Shown: in pieces, positions 10,005 to 19,700 of the stretch
Position numbering within the stretch: the stretch's first letter is position 1
Layout of the letters: every line of letters begins with the position of its first letter
Source: a virus
Virus record (IMG/VR): IMGVR_UViG_3300045135_000392
Location: 1-30,336 of that record
Length of the DNA: 30,336 nt
Reading direction: 5' to 3' (one strand)
Position numbers and translations under genes: made by a program
The notes under the pieces: generated by a model
Databases searched by the model: none
What the model was told of the DNA's origin: nothing
What the model saw: the letters and a program-made list of their open reading frames with translations, nothing else

Positions 10005-10155
10005 ACTAAAGTTTCTTCGAAGAGAAGTAGATAAATGGCAAGATGAGCTATACAGACTGGACGCTCATCCCAATGTAAAAACAAATCTCTGGGTTGCCAG
10101 AAAAGAACTACAAAAGTTTACTTCTCAGCTAAGAATAAAAGGCGTTAATATCTAA
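9973..10155 (+). CDS. Small coiled-coil protein (60 aa), end of early arm
   Basis: MMQITEAQKAELKFLRREVDKWQDELYRL is a heptad-patterned helix, followed by a second helix (KTNLWVARKELQKFTSQLR), so a helical hairpin. GAGGAAG lies before ATG 9973, inside the HTH gene (32-nt overlap). The TAA stop overlaps by 4 nt the stop of the endolysin gene coming from the opposite strand. Convergent transcripts therefore meet with no terminator between them. Confidence 0.6.
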   Translation: MMQITEAQKAELKFLRREVDKWQDELYRLDAHPNVKTNLWVARKELQKFTSQLRIKGVNI

Positions 10156-10613
10156 ACACTTAACTCAAAGTGAGGCGCATCAATAAAAGGTCTTCTGCCT
10201 TGCGACCTTCGAAGATCAATATACTCATTCATTGCTTCTTCCATTGAGCCTTCATATTCACCAATAGAGTTAATATGCCAAGCTGCACCCCAACGAACAT
10301 GAATACCAAGATCATTAGCTGCTTGTTTTATTGCATCTGCAATATCGTCATACAGATTCAATTCCCAAGATACTCTTGGCCCAACATAAGCAACAGTATC
10401 TATTGCTATTCCTTCGAGATGTTTACTCTTCATAGTTTGAGAAGCACCTTTATCTACAAGCTGACGCTGTTGCTCCATTGTTCGAAGACCACCTAAATGC
10501 GGTATGCCAAAGTCAACCTTGGTAATACCTATTGCATACTTAGCAATAGCAACCATGTTCTCATCAACACCTTCAAGCCTATCCAAACTTCTTTGACTTA
10601 ATTTAAAACTCAT
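10152..10613 (-). CDS. Endolysin, M15-family peptidase (153 aa)
   Basis: Cuts peptide cross-links of peptidoglycan to release progeny. SKHLEGIAIDTVAYV (Ser63, His65, Asp72) and DAPHFELSV (Asp145, His148) are the zinc-binding and catalytic signature of the VanY/L-alanyl-D-glutamate peptidase group that includes the T5 and A500 lysins. No signal peptide, so it needs the holin encoded upstream. The length matches single-domain M15 lysins. The start overlaps the holin stop by 4 nt (ATGA). It is the last gene of the leftward transcript. Confidence 0.9.
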   Translation of the reverse strand: MSFKLSQRSLDRLEGVDENMVAIAKYAIGITKVDFGIPHLGGLRTMEQQRQLVDKGASQTMKSKHLEGIAIDTVAYVGPRVSWELNLYDDIADAIKQAANDLGIHVRWGAAWHINSIGEYEGSMEEAMNEYIDLRRSQGRRPFIDAPHFELSV

Positions 10614-11002
10614 TTCTTACCTCCGAAAAATTTAGTTGCCGACCTTACGGCAAAGCTACTCGCTACAATGACACCCAAGGTATAACTATACCACTGGGGC
10701 ATTTGCTCCAAAGCAGCGAAACCATCTGTCACGGCTTCTTTTGCCCATTCAAATGGCAAGAACGAAAGTATAAGAGGGATTGAAAAAAGCAAAACTAGGT
10801 ACTCATCTTTCCACGAGTTCTGAGTACCCTCAGCCATAATCTTTTCCCACTCAGCCTCGCTTGTAGCTGCCGACTTCATAATGGTAGCTTTCGCTTCTGC
10901 CTCAACTAACTTTAGATTAGCAGCAGCAGCTTGAGCATCTGCTTTACCTTGTAACCAACCCCCTGCAAGATTAGCTATTGGTCCAATTAATTGTCCAATC
11001 AT
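10610..11002 (-). CDS. Holin-like membrane protein (3TM GTA-holin type, 130 aa)
   Basis: An N-terminal Gly/Ala-rich amphipathic segment (GPIANLAGGWLQGKADAQAAAA), a charged helix to residue 65, then two strongly hydrophobic stretches (YLVLLFSIPLILSFLPF near 70-86 and YTLGVIVASSFAVRSATKFF near the end). This is the layout of the holins in gene transfer agents and many alpha- and gammaproteobacterial phages. It would form the membrane lesion that lets the endolysin out. It lies between another small membrane protein and the endolysin, joined by 4-nt overlaps on both sides. Confidence 0.75.
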   Translation of the reverse strand: MIGQLIGPIANLAGGWLQGKADAQAAAANLKLVEAEAKATIMKSAATSEAEWEKIMAEGTQNSWKDEYLVLLFSIPLILSFLPFEWAKEAVTDGFAALEQMPQWYSYTLGVIVASSFAVRSATKFFGGKK

Positions 11003-11223
11003 TCTATTATCCTATCTGTCTTAGCTTCTTTGCCTAGCCATAACGCAAAGCTTGCACTCAACATAGCAGTAACCAAAGAAACAAATGCTGACTGTTGTGT
11101 TGTTGGGTCTTCGAGCGTCATAAACCAAAGACAAACTTTCCAAGTCAAAACAATCTGACAAAGAAAAGCCAATCTAGGCAGTATCTTCAGTTGGTCTATC
11201 GCGCTTGCTGTTATCTTCACCAT
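10999..11223 (-). CDS. Small two-TM protein, second holin or antiholin candidate (74 aa)
   Basis: Two membrane segments, LAFLCQIVLTWKVCLWFMTL (about 18-37) and SAFVSLVTAMLSASFALWLG (about 45-64), joined by a short acidic loop (EDPTTQQ), with a charged C-terminus (KEAKTDRIIE). The hairpin topology and the place at the head of the lysis cassette fit a class II-type holin or a partner of the holin gene that overlaps it by 4 nt. I cannot say which of the two is the lethal one. Confidence 0.65.
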   Translation of the reverse strand: MVKITASAIDQLKILPRLAFLCQIVLTWKVCLWFMTLEDPTTQQSAFVSLVTAMLSASFALWLGKEAKTDRIIE

Positions 11224-11317
11224 GTAAAAATCCTCTTGCTATACGCCTGTCGCTTACTTGTATAACCAGTTTATCATCATCTGTATAGACAACCCATCTG
11301 TTGTACTTAACTTCCAC
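11174..11317 (-). CDS. Possible small protein overlapping the lysis genes (47 aa)
   Basis: From GTG 11317 the frame reads VEVKYNRWVVYTDDDKLVIQ onward to PTEDTA, a plausible small beta-rich hydrophilic protein. It fills the 83-nt gap between its neighbours, overlapping the end of the 58-aa gene by 11 nt and the start of the 74-aa membrane gene by 50 nt. There is no ATG, and TTG codons upstream are alternatives. Ribosome site poor (TTGAAG). In a genome with many coupled GTG starts this is credible but not secure. Confidence 0.4.
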   Translation of the reverse strand: MEVKYNRWVVYTDDDKLVIQVSDRRIARGFLHGEDNSKRDRPTEDTA

Positions 11318-11483
11318 TAACTTCAAGACACTCAACCTTCATGCTTGAGTGAGTAACTAATATCTCTGCTTTTTGTTTTTCTGCCTGACATTCGTTATAG
11401 TCTGAAAATGTTTTTATCTGATAATATTTAAGATGATCTGTGTTTACAAAGTGTAAAAAAACTAAAATATAAATCATTACCAT
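11307..11483 (-). CDS. Small secreted or membrane-anchored protein (58 aa)
   Basis: Translated from ATG 11483 (or the in-frame ATG 11477, in a TAATG overlap with the upstream stop). MVMIYILVFLHFVN is a hydrophobic leader, followed by YYQIKTFSDYNECQAEKQ and KVECLEVSGS with two cysteines 18 residues apart. Small proteins with a leader and a 'F.....C...K.......C..' pattern are frequent near lysis genes of marine phages; a spanin-like or periplasmic role is possible but there is no lipobox. It resembles in design the 69-aa early protein at 4569. Confidence 0.6.
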   Translation of the reverse strand: MVMIYILVFLHFVNTDHLKYYQIKTFSDYNECQAEKQKAEILVTHSSMKVECLEVSGS

Positions 11484-11953
11484 TTACCTTGTGACTTACC
11501 AACAACCCAAATAATTCCAGAAAAGATTGCAAAGAAAACAACCACAATAACTGTACCCACTGCCCAGTTAATTAGGTTGTCTATCTTTTCTTGCCTACGA
11601 TATACAGCTTCTTTCTGCATTCTGCGCTGCTCTGCTTCGATCTGAACGATGCTTTCCCATGCAGATGGTCCATAGTATAGCGAGATGTATTCACGCAACT
11701 CCTCGCGCATCTCCTTGGCTTTCTGTTGATGCGCCCATATCTCTACAGCTGAGGTATCGAACTTGGGATCAAAGCGTTTCCACAATGGTGGGTCTTTTGC
11801 CTTGCTCCCAAGATAATCTAAATCAGAAATAGCCTTACCAAATGATGATAAATCTTTTCCTAGTTCGCTAATCTCTTTCCCTGCATTAATAGCTTTCTTT
11901 ATTCCAGTAAATGCTGTGGTGCAGATTGCAATCGCTGATGCAGGGTCAATCAT
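11477..11953 (-). CDS. Membrane-anchored late protein, unknown function (158 aa)
   Basis: N-terminus DPASAIAICTTAFTGIKKAINAGKEISELGKDLSSFGKAISDLDYLG is a weakly hydrophobic helical region. Then comes a coiled-coil, Arg/Glu-rich part (QKAKEMREELREYIS, EAEQRRMQKEAVYRRQEKI) and one strong C-terminal membrane span (WAVGTVIVVVFFAIFSGIIWVVG, about residues 130-152). I recall similar proteins next to tail fibre and lysis genes in marine phages, but not a proven function. Lysis timing or host-membrane contact is a guess from position. Confidence 0.7.
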   Translation of the reverse strand: MIDPASAIAICTTAFTGIKKAINAGKEISELGKDLSSFGKAISDLDYLGSKAKDPPLWKRFDPKFDTSAVEIWAHQQKAKEMREELREYISLYYGPSAWESIVQIEAEQRRMQKEAVYRRQEKIDNLINWAVGTVIVVVFFAIFSGIIWVVGKSQGKW

Positions 11954-12144
11954 TAGCCCATAAATGTCATGCGTAACAGTAACAGTAAACTTGCACCACC
12001 AATACCAATCATAATAGCTTCAAGCCTTTTGATTCTATTATACAAGTCTTTGAACTGGATTTTCATTTCAGTTTGAATCTCAATCATTTGTTTCTCCAGT
12101 GCATCTATTCGTGAGTGAGCTGACTGTACTGTACGCTTGTCCAT
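11953..12144 (-). CDS. Coiled-coil protein with C-terminal TM, XhlA-like (63 aa)
   Basis: Residues 8-45 (SAHSRIDALEKQMIEIQTEMKIQFKDLYNRIKRLE) are regular heptads, then one membrane span (AIMIGIGGASLLLLLRMTFMG). This is the design of the haemolysin XhlA family, which works with holins in Bacillus phages, and of many short tail-proximal phage proteins. It shares one base with each neighbour (TAATG junctions), so it is made together with them. An accessory to lysis is likely but not proven. Confidence 0.65.
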   Translation of the reverse strand: MDKRTVQSAHSRIDALEKQMIEIQTEMKIQFKDLYNRIKRLEAIMIGIGGASLLLLLRMTFMG

Positions 12145-12356
12145 TAGTTTACCGCTTCTTCTTTTTTCTCTAATGAGTCAGAAAGCATCTTCATAAATCC
12201 TTCTCGACCAACTTGCAGTTGCGCTAAGTTAAACTGAGCGGATGCAATCTTCTGGTCTAAAGAACTAATATGATTTATGCAAACCTTTGACTCGTCTGAT
12301 AGTTCACTTTCTTTGTATTCAACGTCATCAATCACGACCTTTTTTTCTTCAGTCAT
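12144..12356 (-). CDS. Small DUF6447-like protein (70 aa)
   Basis: VVIDDVEYKESELSDESKVCINHISSLDQKIASAQFNLAQLQVGREGF is a layout I know from many cyanophage and marine phage small proteins ('I.G..Y....L.......L..I...D..I..L......L...R..Y'), annotated as a domain of unknown function (DUF6447, from memory). A short beta hairpin is followed by a coiled-coil helix. It lies between tail-fibre accessory genes and the lysis genes. Function unknown. Confidence 0.7.
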   Translation of the reverse strand: MTEEKKVVIDDVEYKESELSDESKVCINHISSLDQKIASAQFNLAQLQVGREGFMKMLSDSLEKKEEAVN

Positions 12357-12380
12357 TCCTGAACTCCTTCTAAAGTTAAA

Positions 12381-12707
12381 TTACCACGGCACACCTGCAC
12401 CAGTGGTAGGGTTTTTATCTGCTTCAATCTTTGCAGCCAAAGCAGCCTCAGTATCTGATTTTGATACCGAACCTTGCACCCAACCGATAACATTAGCTTC
12501 GGTTAGGCTATCGTATGCTATGAAACCTTCTGCGCTTGCGTCAGGAGTAAAGCCACAAGTGCCATAAGAGGATGCCGTGTATGTAACCGCATCGTCACCT
12601 GTTCCTACTGTTTCTGAGGCATTACAACGCCAGTGTGCTATTGTTACACCACCGTCTGATAGGTTTCGTTCTACTGTAGGTATTGTCCATGTGTATGTGA
12701 TTGCCAT
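12381..12707 (-). CDS. Small conserved tail-fibre-adjacent protein (108 aa)
   Basis: Start set at ATG 12707 because GGAGAAAT precedes it; an in-frame TTG upstream overlaps the fibre gene without support. The pattern is YTWTIPTVERNLSDGGVTIAHWRC at the start, SSYGTCGFTPD in the middle, VIGWVQGSVSKSDTEAALAAKIEADKNPTT then GVPW at the end. I recognise it from cyanophages and pelagiphages, directly after fibre or other tail genes. It may be a fibre-associated or assembly factor; no activity is known to me. Confidence 0.75.
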   Translation of the reverse strand: MAITYTWTIPTVERNLSDGGVTIAHWRCNASETVGTGDDAVTYTASSYGTCGFTPDASAEGFIAYDSLTEANVIGWVQGSVSKSDTEAALAAKIEADKNPTTGAGVPW

Positions 12708-12717
12708 GATATTTCTC

Positions 12718-15700
12718 CTAAATTGCTGCAATAATAAAGGCTAAGAGTTCACTGTATCTTACGCCCATTCTAGTTCTTTCCTCGCCAGTTTCTTCGTCAG
12801 TCCATGTACTTGAGATAAACATAGCGTACTTCCCTGCGTCTAATCCTTCAGCCGCAAATGCAGCTTGTAAGTCTTGAGCAATAATACCGAAGTGAGTTCT
12901 CGCCTCGTCACCTTTTTCAGCCACTTTATCTTTCCAACGAAACTTACGCAGCAAGCCTTTAGCAGCAACAGCTACTCTTTGCTCTGCATCTGTAAGTTCT
13001 TCGATGTCTTGCTTTTCATTGCGGTCAGATGTTTGGATTGTGCCATTGGTCGCATACACATCATCAAAGCGCACATTAAACCTGCCTAAATCAACATTAC
13101 CATCGTTACCAGAACCACTAGTAGTATAAGGAGAAATAGAAGGGTCAGCATCTAAGAAACGTAACCCTGCAACACCAGTACCAATTAATAAATCATCGCC
13201 TATTGCGCCTATAATCCCCACCAAGGCGGTGTCTTTCTCGAACTGAACAATATCGCCATCTAATGTTTTTCTTCGGACTGTAAGAACATTATTACTATCT
13301 CTAGTAAAAGAAGAATAACCTGTTGATCTAAATTCTGCCCCTACATCGTTGCCTATGGCAGTCTTACCCACCAACACATTACCTGAGCTATCGATACGCA
13401 TACGTTCTGGGCCATTGACATTAAATTGCAAAACACTTGAAGAGTGGTCATATTGAATAATGCCAGCACCGTTGTCTTGCGGGTCACCAAAGCGTATTTG
13501 CTGTGAGGAGGTGTTAGGCGTAAGAAACTGAAGGACGGCTGTTGTACTGTTTTCTAAAGTTAAAACTGAATTAGCTTGACTTGATATTGTACCAGCAGAG
13601 CCTTTATGCACATGGAGAGTCTGGTCTGGGTCTGTAGTACCAATTCCAACATTTCCGCCGCTGATACGCATGGCTTCTGAGCCATCAACTTTAAATCTAA
13701 TATTTGAATCTGCCCCTTCATTATTTTCATCAGCAGATATGACTAAAGCATCTGAGTCCGACAAACCAATAAAGTTTGTTCTTTCAGTTACACCTGTTCT
13801 TAGAATCTGAATAATAGAAGTATCTCCAGATACTGCACTACCAACAACAAGTCTCCCACCGTCAGTATCAGTAGTTCCAATTCCAACATTTTGACTGCTA
13901 TCTATGGTAAGGGCATCAACTGGGTCAGTGCCACTAGTTGCGTGTGTTGAAAATATCATACGAGAAGGGGCTTTGGCTGATGAGTTAAAAGTACCATCTC
14001 CTTCAACCCTAATCTTAGCAGTAATACGACTTGCACCAACGACCGTACTATCAGCAGTTCTGAACTCAATACCACCCATATTAGTGCCATCAGAGACAGT
14101 ACTCTGGTCATCTTGTAAACGAATAAAAGGCGTAGTTGATTCAAGGGTAAGTTTAGCAGATGGCGAACTCGTCCCAATCCCGACATTACCGCCACTCAAA
14201 ATCCGCATGGCCTCACTCGAACCAGAGGTAAAAATAATATCTTGCGGAACTGTGATGTCTAAATCACGACCACCGTTTTCTACGTTAATAGTAGATGCAG
14301 CAAAACCATTATCTGTATCTTCAAGACTTATAGTACCGCCTGTTGTTGATGCAATATGCAAGTCACTATTTGGCGAACTCGTCCCAATTCCTAACGCTTC
14401 AGCACTCGCATCCCAAACTAACTTAGCAGTTGTGCCAGTGTCTTCGTAGAAGGAGATGTCTCCTGTTGCGTGGTCTATATTAAATCGTTTTGTTGCAGTG
14501 TTACCATCATCACTTAGAGTATAAATACCAAAGTCACCTGCTGCTGTATTTATTCTAGTATCTACATTTGTTGTATCTGTTTCTTTTAAGTCTATGTATG
14601 GAACACCAGAAGAAACAGCTAAAGATGTAGAAGCCGTAAGAGTTCCAGTAACATCTACACCACTAGAGGTGGTAGCGAGCTTTTCCGCATTGTCGTAGTA
14701 AAGTTGAACAGAAGAATCGGCATTAAATTTTGCCAAATTATCAAAGGTAGAATCTCCATTATCTTTTCTAAATGTTATTCCTGCTCCGTTTGTTTGTACA
14801 AACAGATTACCCGTTCCTCCATCATGAATAAAACTATGAGAGCCACTATGGTAAATCTCTAAGTCTGACCCTGCCCCAAATATGGCTTTGTCATTGTCTC
14901 CGAAAAGAATGTTAACACCACCAGTAGTATTACCAGATGTTAAAACATTGTTTAAATCTCCTGACCCTGCATTTGCATCAACATACGCCTTAATAGACTG
15001 TTGAGTTGCTAACTGAGTAGCCGAGTTAGAAGCCATATTATCTTCATCTAAAACAGCCGTTCCAGATACACCAGTATTAAGCACTGCACTCGTTAGCGTC
15101 TTGTTTGTAAGCGTGTCTGTTGTTGCTCTGCCAACCAAAGTATCAGTACTTGTAGGTAATGTCAGAGTTCCTGTATTGCTAATCGATGAAATAACAGGTG
15201 AAGTAAGCGTCTTGTTTGTTAATGTGTCTGTCGTTGCCTTACCAACCAAAGTGTCAGTCGCATCAGGTAAAGTAAGCGTTCTAGCACCTGTAAGCGTAGT
15301 TACAGCTAAATCTAGTGTATTACTGTTTTGAAAGTATCTAATCTCAGGCGTAGCTGTACCCTGTATTTGTATAGCCTGACCACCACTGTTAGTTAAAAAT
15401 TCATAGTTTCCACTAGCTGCTTTAAAATCAATGCTCGAAGAAGAGTTTTCAATCATCAAGCCAGTGCCATTTGCTTGTATTTGAGGAACAGAACCTAAGT
15501 TAAAAGTAAAATTAGTTGTACCTGCATCCTTAAAATAAACCTGTGCGCCATCAGCATCTAAAATAATATCGCCCGAAGCATCTACTGTAAAATCACCAGT
15601 AGTAGTCATTGTGTTTTGATTTGTTAAAGCAACAGTACCAGTTGAATCTGGTAAAGTAATTGTTCTACTGCCTGTAAGAGTAGCAACATCTAAAGTTAAA

Positions 15701-16722
15701 TCATTGCTATTTTGGAAATACTTTATTTCTGGAGTTGCATCATTATTAAATAATATACGCTGCTCACCGCCAGTACCAAGTATATTAACCTGACCACCTG
15801 CTGCTTGTAGGTCTATATCTCCACTGCCGCTAGTAACAATTCCTATACCACCTGCTGTGGTTATTCTTTCTCCTGCTGCACTGACTCTAAAGGTAAACTT
15901 TGTTGTACCACCATCTTTAAAATATATCTCTCCACCGTCAGCATCTAAGGTAATATCACCAGAAGAATCGACTAAAACATCTCCAGAAGTAATTCGAGTA
16001 CTACCACTAGTAGCAGTAATATCTACAACATAAGGTGATGCACTACCATCCAGTAAGACTTTACCAACGCCAGAGCCTTTGTTTGATTGAAGTATTGCAG
16101 TACCATTTTCAGAGATTAACCTTGAATCTGCATCTGCATTTACTCTAAAAAAGTTACCCTCGCCCGGAGTGCCAGAGTAAGAAATGGTAAATGTATCAAC
16201 TTCTAAGTCATCAAGTATTAAATCAAAATCAGAAGCAACACCAACAACCAAGTTTCCACTGCTATCAAATCCAAACAATTTATCTGCACGCTGACTTACA
16301 CTTGGCAAAGTTAAAGTTGCATCAGAATCCCAGTCAGCTAAACGAATCGATCTTGTTGTTACATCCTTAACATCAGAAGTAATAGCTGTTAGCTTATCAA
16401 GCTGCTCATTCAATGCAGCTCTGTTGATTGCAGTACCACCAGTAAAATCAGTAACACGCTCAATATCAATGTTTCTAACAATCGTTATAATATGATTAAG
16501 AGTAATCCCAGTGCCAAAGGTAATACTACCTGTTGAGCCACTGCCACCAGTTACAGTATAATCTGTTGTTAATGTTTTCTGAGATACCGACCCAGATGTA
16601 TCTTCCTCAAACACATCAAAGTCATCGTTGTCAAAAAACTCAAAAGGTACAGCAAACACAGTTTGACCGCTAGTTGCTGTATACCTTACTCTTGGATCGT
16701 TATCAGATAAAGAAATAGCCAT
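12718..16722 (-). CDS. Tail fibre with C-terminal S74 self-cleaving chaperone (1334 aa)
   Basis: Host-recognition fibre. Residues 1-150 (RVRYTATSGQTVFAVPFEFFDNDDFDVFEED onward to LADWDSDATLTLP) are the T7-type fibre N-terminus that docks to the tail. The middle consists of beta-repeat units (TDTLVGxATTDTLTNKTLTS, NVGIGTSSPS, AMRISGGNVGIGT). The C-terminus TSDRNEKQDIEEL ... KFRWK ... THFGIIAQDLQAA is an S74 intramolecular chaperone: Ser1232 and Lys1237 form the S-x4-K dyad that cuts after trimer folding. GAGGTGAC lies upstream of ATG 16722. The repeat-rich shaft is likely to vary between strains. Confidence 0.92.
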   Translation of the reverse strand: MAISLSDNDPRVRYTATSGQTVFAVPFEFFDNDDFDVFEEDTSGSVSQKTLTTDYTVTGGSGSTGSITFGTGITLNHIITIVRNIDIERVTDFTGGTAINRAALNEQLDKLTAITSDVKDVTTRSIRLADWDSDATLTLPSVSQRADKLFGFDSSGNLVVGVASDFDLILDDLEVDTFTISYSGTPGEGNFFRVNADADSRLISENGTAILQSNKGSGVGKVLLDGSASPYVVDITATSGSTRITSGDVLVDSSGDITLDADGGEIYFKDGGTTKFTFRVSAAGERITTAGGIGIVTSGSGDIDLQAAGGQVNILGTGGEQRILFNNDATPEIKYFQNSNDLTLDVATLTGSRTITLPDSTGTVALTNQNTMTTTGDFTVDASGDIILDADGAQVYFKDAGTTNFTFNLGSVPQIQANGTGLMIENSSSSIDFKAASGNYEFLTNSGGQAIQIQGTATPEIRYFQNSNTLDLAVTTLTGARTLTLPDATDTLVGKATTDTLTNKTLTSPVISSISNTGTLTLPTSTDTLVGRATTDTLTNKTLTSAVLNTGVSGTAVLDEDNMASNSATQLATQQSIKAYVDANAGSGDLNNVLTSGNTTGGVNILFGDNDKAIFGAGSDLEIYHSGSHSFIHDGGTGNLFVQTNGAGITFRKDNGDSTFDNLAKFNADSSVQLYYDNAEKLATTSSGVDVTGTLTASTSLAVSSGVPYIDLKETDTTNVDTRINTAAGDFGIYTLSDDGNTATKRFNIDHATGDISFYEDTGTTAKLVWDASAEALGIGTSSPNSDLHIASTTGGTISLEDTDNGFAASTINVENGGRDLDITVPQDIIFTSGSSEAMRILSGGNVGIGTSSPSAKLTLESTTPFIRLQDDQSTVSDGTNMGGIEFRTADSTVVGASRITAKIRVEGDGTFNSSAKAPSRMIFSTHATSGTDPVDALTIDSSQNVGIGTTDTDGGRLVVGSAVSGDTSIIQILRTGVTERTNFIGLSDSDALVISADENNEGADSNIRFKVDGSEAMRISGGNVGIGTTDPDQTLHVHKGSAGTISSQANSVLTLENSTTAVLQFLTPNTSSQQIRFGDPQDNGAGIIQYDHSSSVLQFNVNGPERMRIDSSGNVLVGKTAIGNDVGAEFRSTGYSSFTRDSNNVLTVRRKTLDGDIVQFEKDTALVGIIGAIGDDLLIGTGVAGLRFLDADPSISPYTTSGSGNDGNVDLGRFNVRFDDVYATNGTIQTSDRNEKQDIEELTDAEQRVAVAAKGLLRKFRWKDKVAEKGDEARTHFGIIAQDLQAAFAAEGLDAGKYAMFISSTWTDEETGEERTRMGVRYSELLAFIIAAI
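15095..15260 (-). repeat. 111-bp period repeat in the fibre shaft
   Basis: The segment starting AGCGTCTTGTTTGT at 15095 recurs at 15206 with scattered changes, 111 bp (37 codons) apart. Each copy encodes LVGxATTDTLTNKTLTS. The repeat is in frame and could drive shaft length changes by recombination. Confidence 0.7.
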
Positions 16723-16777
16723 ATGTCACCTCGTTATTTCCTTGTGTTTTAAAAATAAAAAAAGATCAACGCACAAA

Positions 16778-19700
16778 TTAGTAGCGTCCAAAACTAAAAG
16801 AATCATCAAGTTCACCTTCAATCATATTTGTGAACTGATTCATTTTACCCTTCCAAAACCACATTCTAGCAAAAGGTAAGTTGCGAATAACTTCTTTTGT
16901 GCCTTCACCAACTTCACCTGCTATGACTAAATCATATAATCCCCTACCAATATCAGCACCAATGCTAGGACCAGCACCAAGCAAGCCTGTTGCAGCATCT
17001 AAGGCATCTGGTTTCTGAGGAAAACGTGGTTGAAGCACACCACCAGTAATATTAGGTCCACCTAATGCTAAAGAGGTAGACATTCCTGTATAAAACATAT
17101 CTGAATACAAAGCAGCTACACCAGAGTAATCAAAAGCTCTAGCAAACTGATCTTGGAACTCCATCTCAACAAAATCAGGAAAATCTTTTGTTTTATATTG
17201 AAGCACCATGTATCCAAGACCTATAGACAAAGCAGTACCAATCCACTGATTCTTTAACTGACCATGACCATAAGCAGCAGTAATCTTATTTACAGCCGCT
17301 AAACTATAGCTATAGAACTGAAATGGTAATCCAAGAAGACCGCTCTCAATACGAGCATACCCTTTAAACTCTGCATCCTCTTTCATGCCAAATTGACGAG
17401 CAACACGCATAGGAATGTAAACAATACCATCAACAATAACAGGCTTGTCTGCTGGAGTACCCATTAAAATTGTATTCATAATTCCAGAACTCAAAGCATT
17501 GCGAAATGTTTCTACAGTATCAGGGCTAACTCTTGCTTGTTTTTCTATCTCAGCAATAGCCATATCATTAATAGCATTTTCATACGCAGCTTGATCTGCT
17601 TTCTTACGCATATCAAAACCCATATCTTTTGGCCTGTTGAGTGAGTGCATAATCTCGTGCATCTTAATGAAAGTCACATAATCATCTGGCGTATTGATGA
17701 TACCTTTTTTAATAGGTCTAACACCTTCAAGTCTTGGATTCTCCCAGCCACGCTGCTCATACATAACATCTCTAATATACTCTTCATCGATGTATATTTT
17801 CTTTTCCTCTTCACGATAAAATGCTGGTTTGTATCGGCCATCTTTTGCAAAAGACTCAGTTGGCCCAGAAACAATATCTGCCCTAGTTGATGGAAACTCA
17901 ATAGTATTTGTCCAAGCATCAGTATTTGCCATGTAAAAACCAGCTTGTGACTTTTCCCAAGGAGCATTAGCAATCTTCTGAGCGTCTTCTAAATTAATAT
18001 TATATCTAAGAAGATATTCCTGTTCTTGTTTAGTTGCTTTACCTTGAGTCCACCTAATAGAGTAATCAATCAAGCTATGAGATCGAACCATAGCATCAAA
18101 GTCTTTAAATATTCTTGTAAGTGGACCTAAGCCATTTAGTAAATAAAAAGGCTGCTTTGCTCTTTCTAAAATATTACTCCTAAAAGGATTGTTATTTACA
18201 TCATCAATTAAATGTAAATGAGCAGTGTTCTTTATATTATCTAATATTTCCCCAGCATACCTACCTTCTAACGCGCCTAGCTTTAACTGGTTATTCTTCA
18301 TAATAGAAAATAAGCCACGAAATGTAGGCCCAAGACCATGTTCCATTAAAATTTTGGCTGGTTCAGTAATAGTAGAAAACCCAGCAGAACCAAGATAATT
18401 TAGCTGTGCAAGATTTCTCAACAGCCTAGCTAGCCCCCCATCCCATCTATCAGGCTTTCTTTGGACACTATTAGTAACACGCCTATATAAATGACGCATA
18501 TCTTTCATAGCCGCATATGCTTGCTCTGGCGTTCTGCCAGCATCCATCATTTCATTAAATGTATCATCAAGAATATCATCAATGCTATTCCCATCAAACA
18601 TGCGAGCAAACTCATAACGTGCGCCTGTTCTTTGAACATAAGCATTCATAACTTGAATTGGGTTAGTTTGAATATAATCAAGAACAAGATTGTTAGGAAT
18701 GTCTATCAATCTATGTTTGAAATGCTTTGACTTACCAGCACCATAATATCCTATTTCTGGATCAAGAGCATCTCCTATATTTAAAATAGAATTAACAGTT
18801 TCATCAACACGCTTAGAAACAGCTTTAGGTTCTATAGACAACTCTACCCTAGAAAACTTACCATCTTTGCTTCTTGTAATTACAGAAGGATTATTTGTGT
18901 ACCAATCGCTAAGAATACGTTTAAAATCATCTAAATTATTTTTAATAGCTTCTAAATCCCAATATCTAGGACGAAATATCTTTTCATTGGGCGGTAAGAC
19001 AGGACCAGCATTTTTTAAATCTTCTAAAATTTCTTTTGCTTCATCTAACTGATCTTGATACCGTTTTAATTGACCGTTTAGTTTTAATCTATAATCTACA
19101 TTAGTAACTTTTTCTAAACGTCTTTCTGTATCTTTTATACGATTTTCACGACCAACAATAAATTTTTTGTAATAAGAAGCAGACCCAATCAAACCTTGTT
19201 CACTAAGACGCTCTTCCCACTTTTCATAAAACTTATTAAGACTTGCCATTGCTCTTGCTTCAAAATCATCTGCTGGCTCAATGCCACGCATAGCTTTTGA
19301 GTCAACATCCTCAAGCCAAGTTTCAAATTCTTTTCTTTTTGGCGTATAATCCAAAGGATTAAAAACACCCTTACCAGTGCTTTCGCCCCAGATATTCATT
19401 GTTTCATCAAAAACTCTAACCCACTCACCTTCGAGCAACTTAGCATTTTGAAAAACAGAGTTACCTACCTTTTGACCTTGTTTGTTTGCTGCGAGCAGCA
19501 AGCCAGAGTCATTGGCTATTTTGAGTGTACGCAACTTAACTGAGTTTGGGATACTGTCGTTAGTAAGAATACGCTTCATAGGGGTGGTAACACCTTTATA
19601 AAGCCAAGAATCAGTAAATAAACTTGGAGCTATTCTACCATCTGGCTCTTCACCTTCTGGAGAAATAGCAGTTCTTAAATTATCTATTTCAATTGCCGCT

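Noticed and set aside
13904-14449. 181-codon plus-strand frame inside the tail fibre gene
   Set aside because: Repetitive fibre DNA often leaves open antisense frames. The product is low-complexity Val/Leu/Ser with no start signal.
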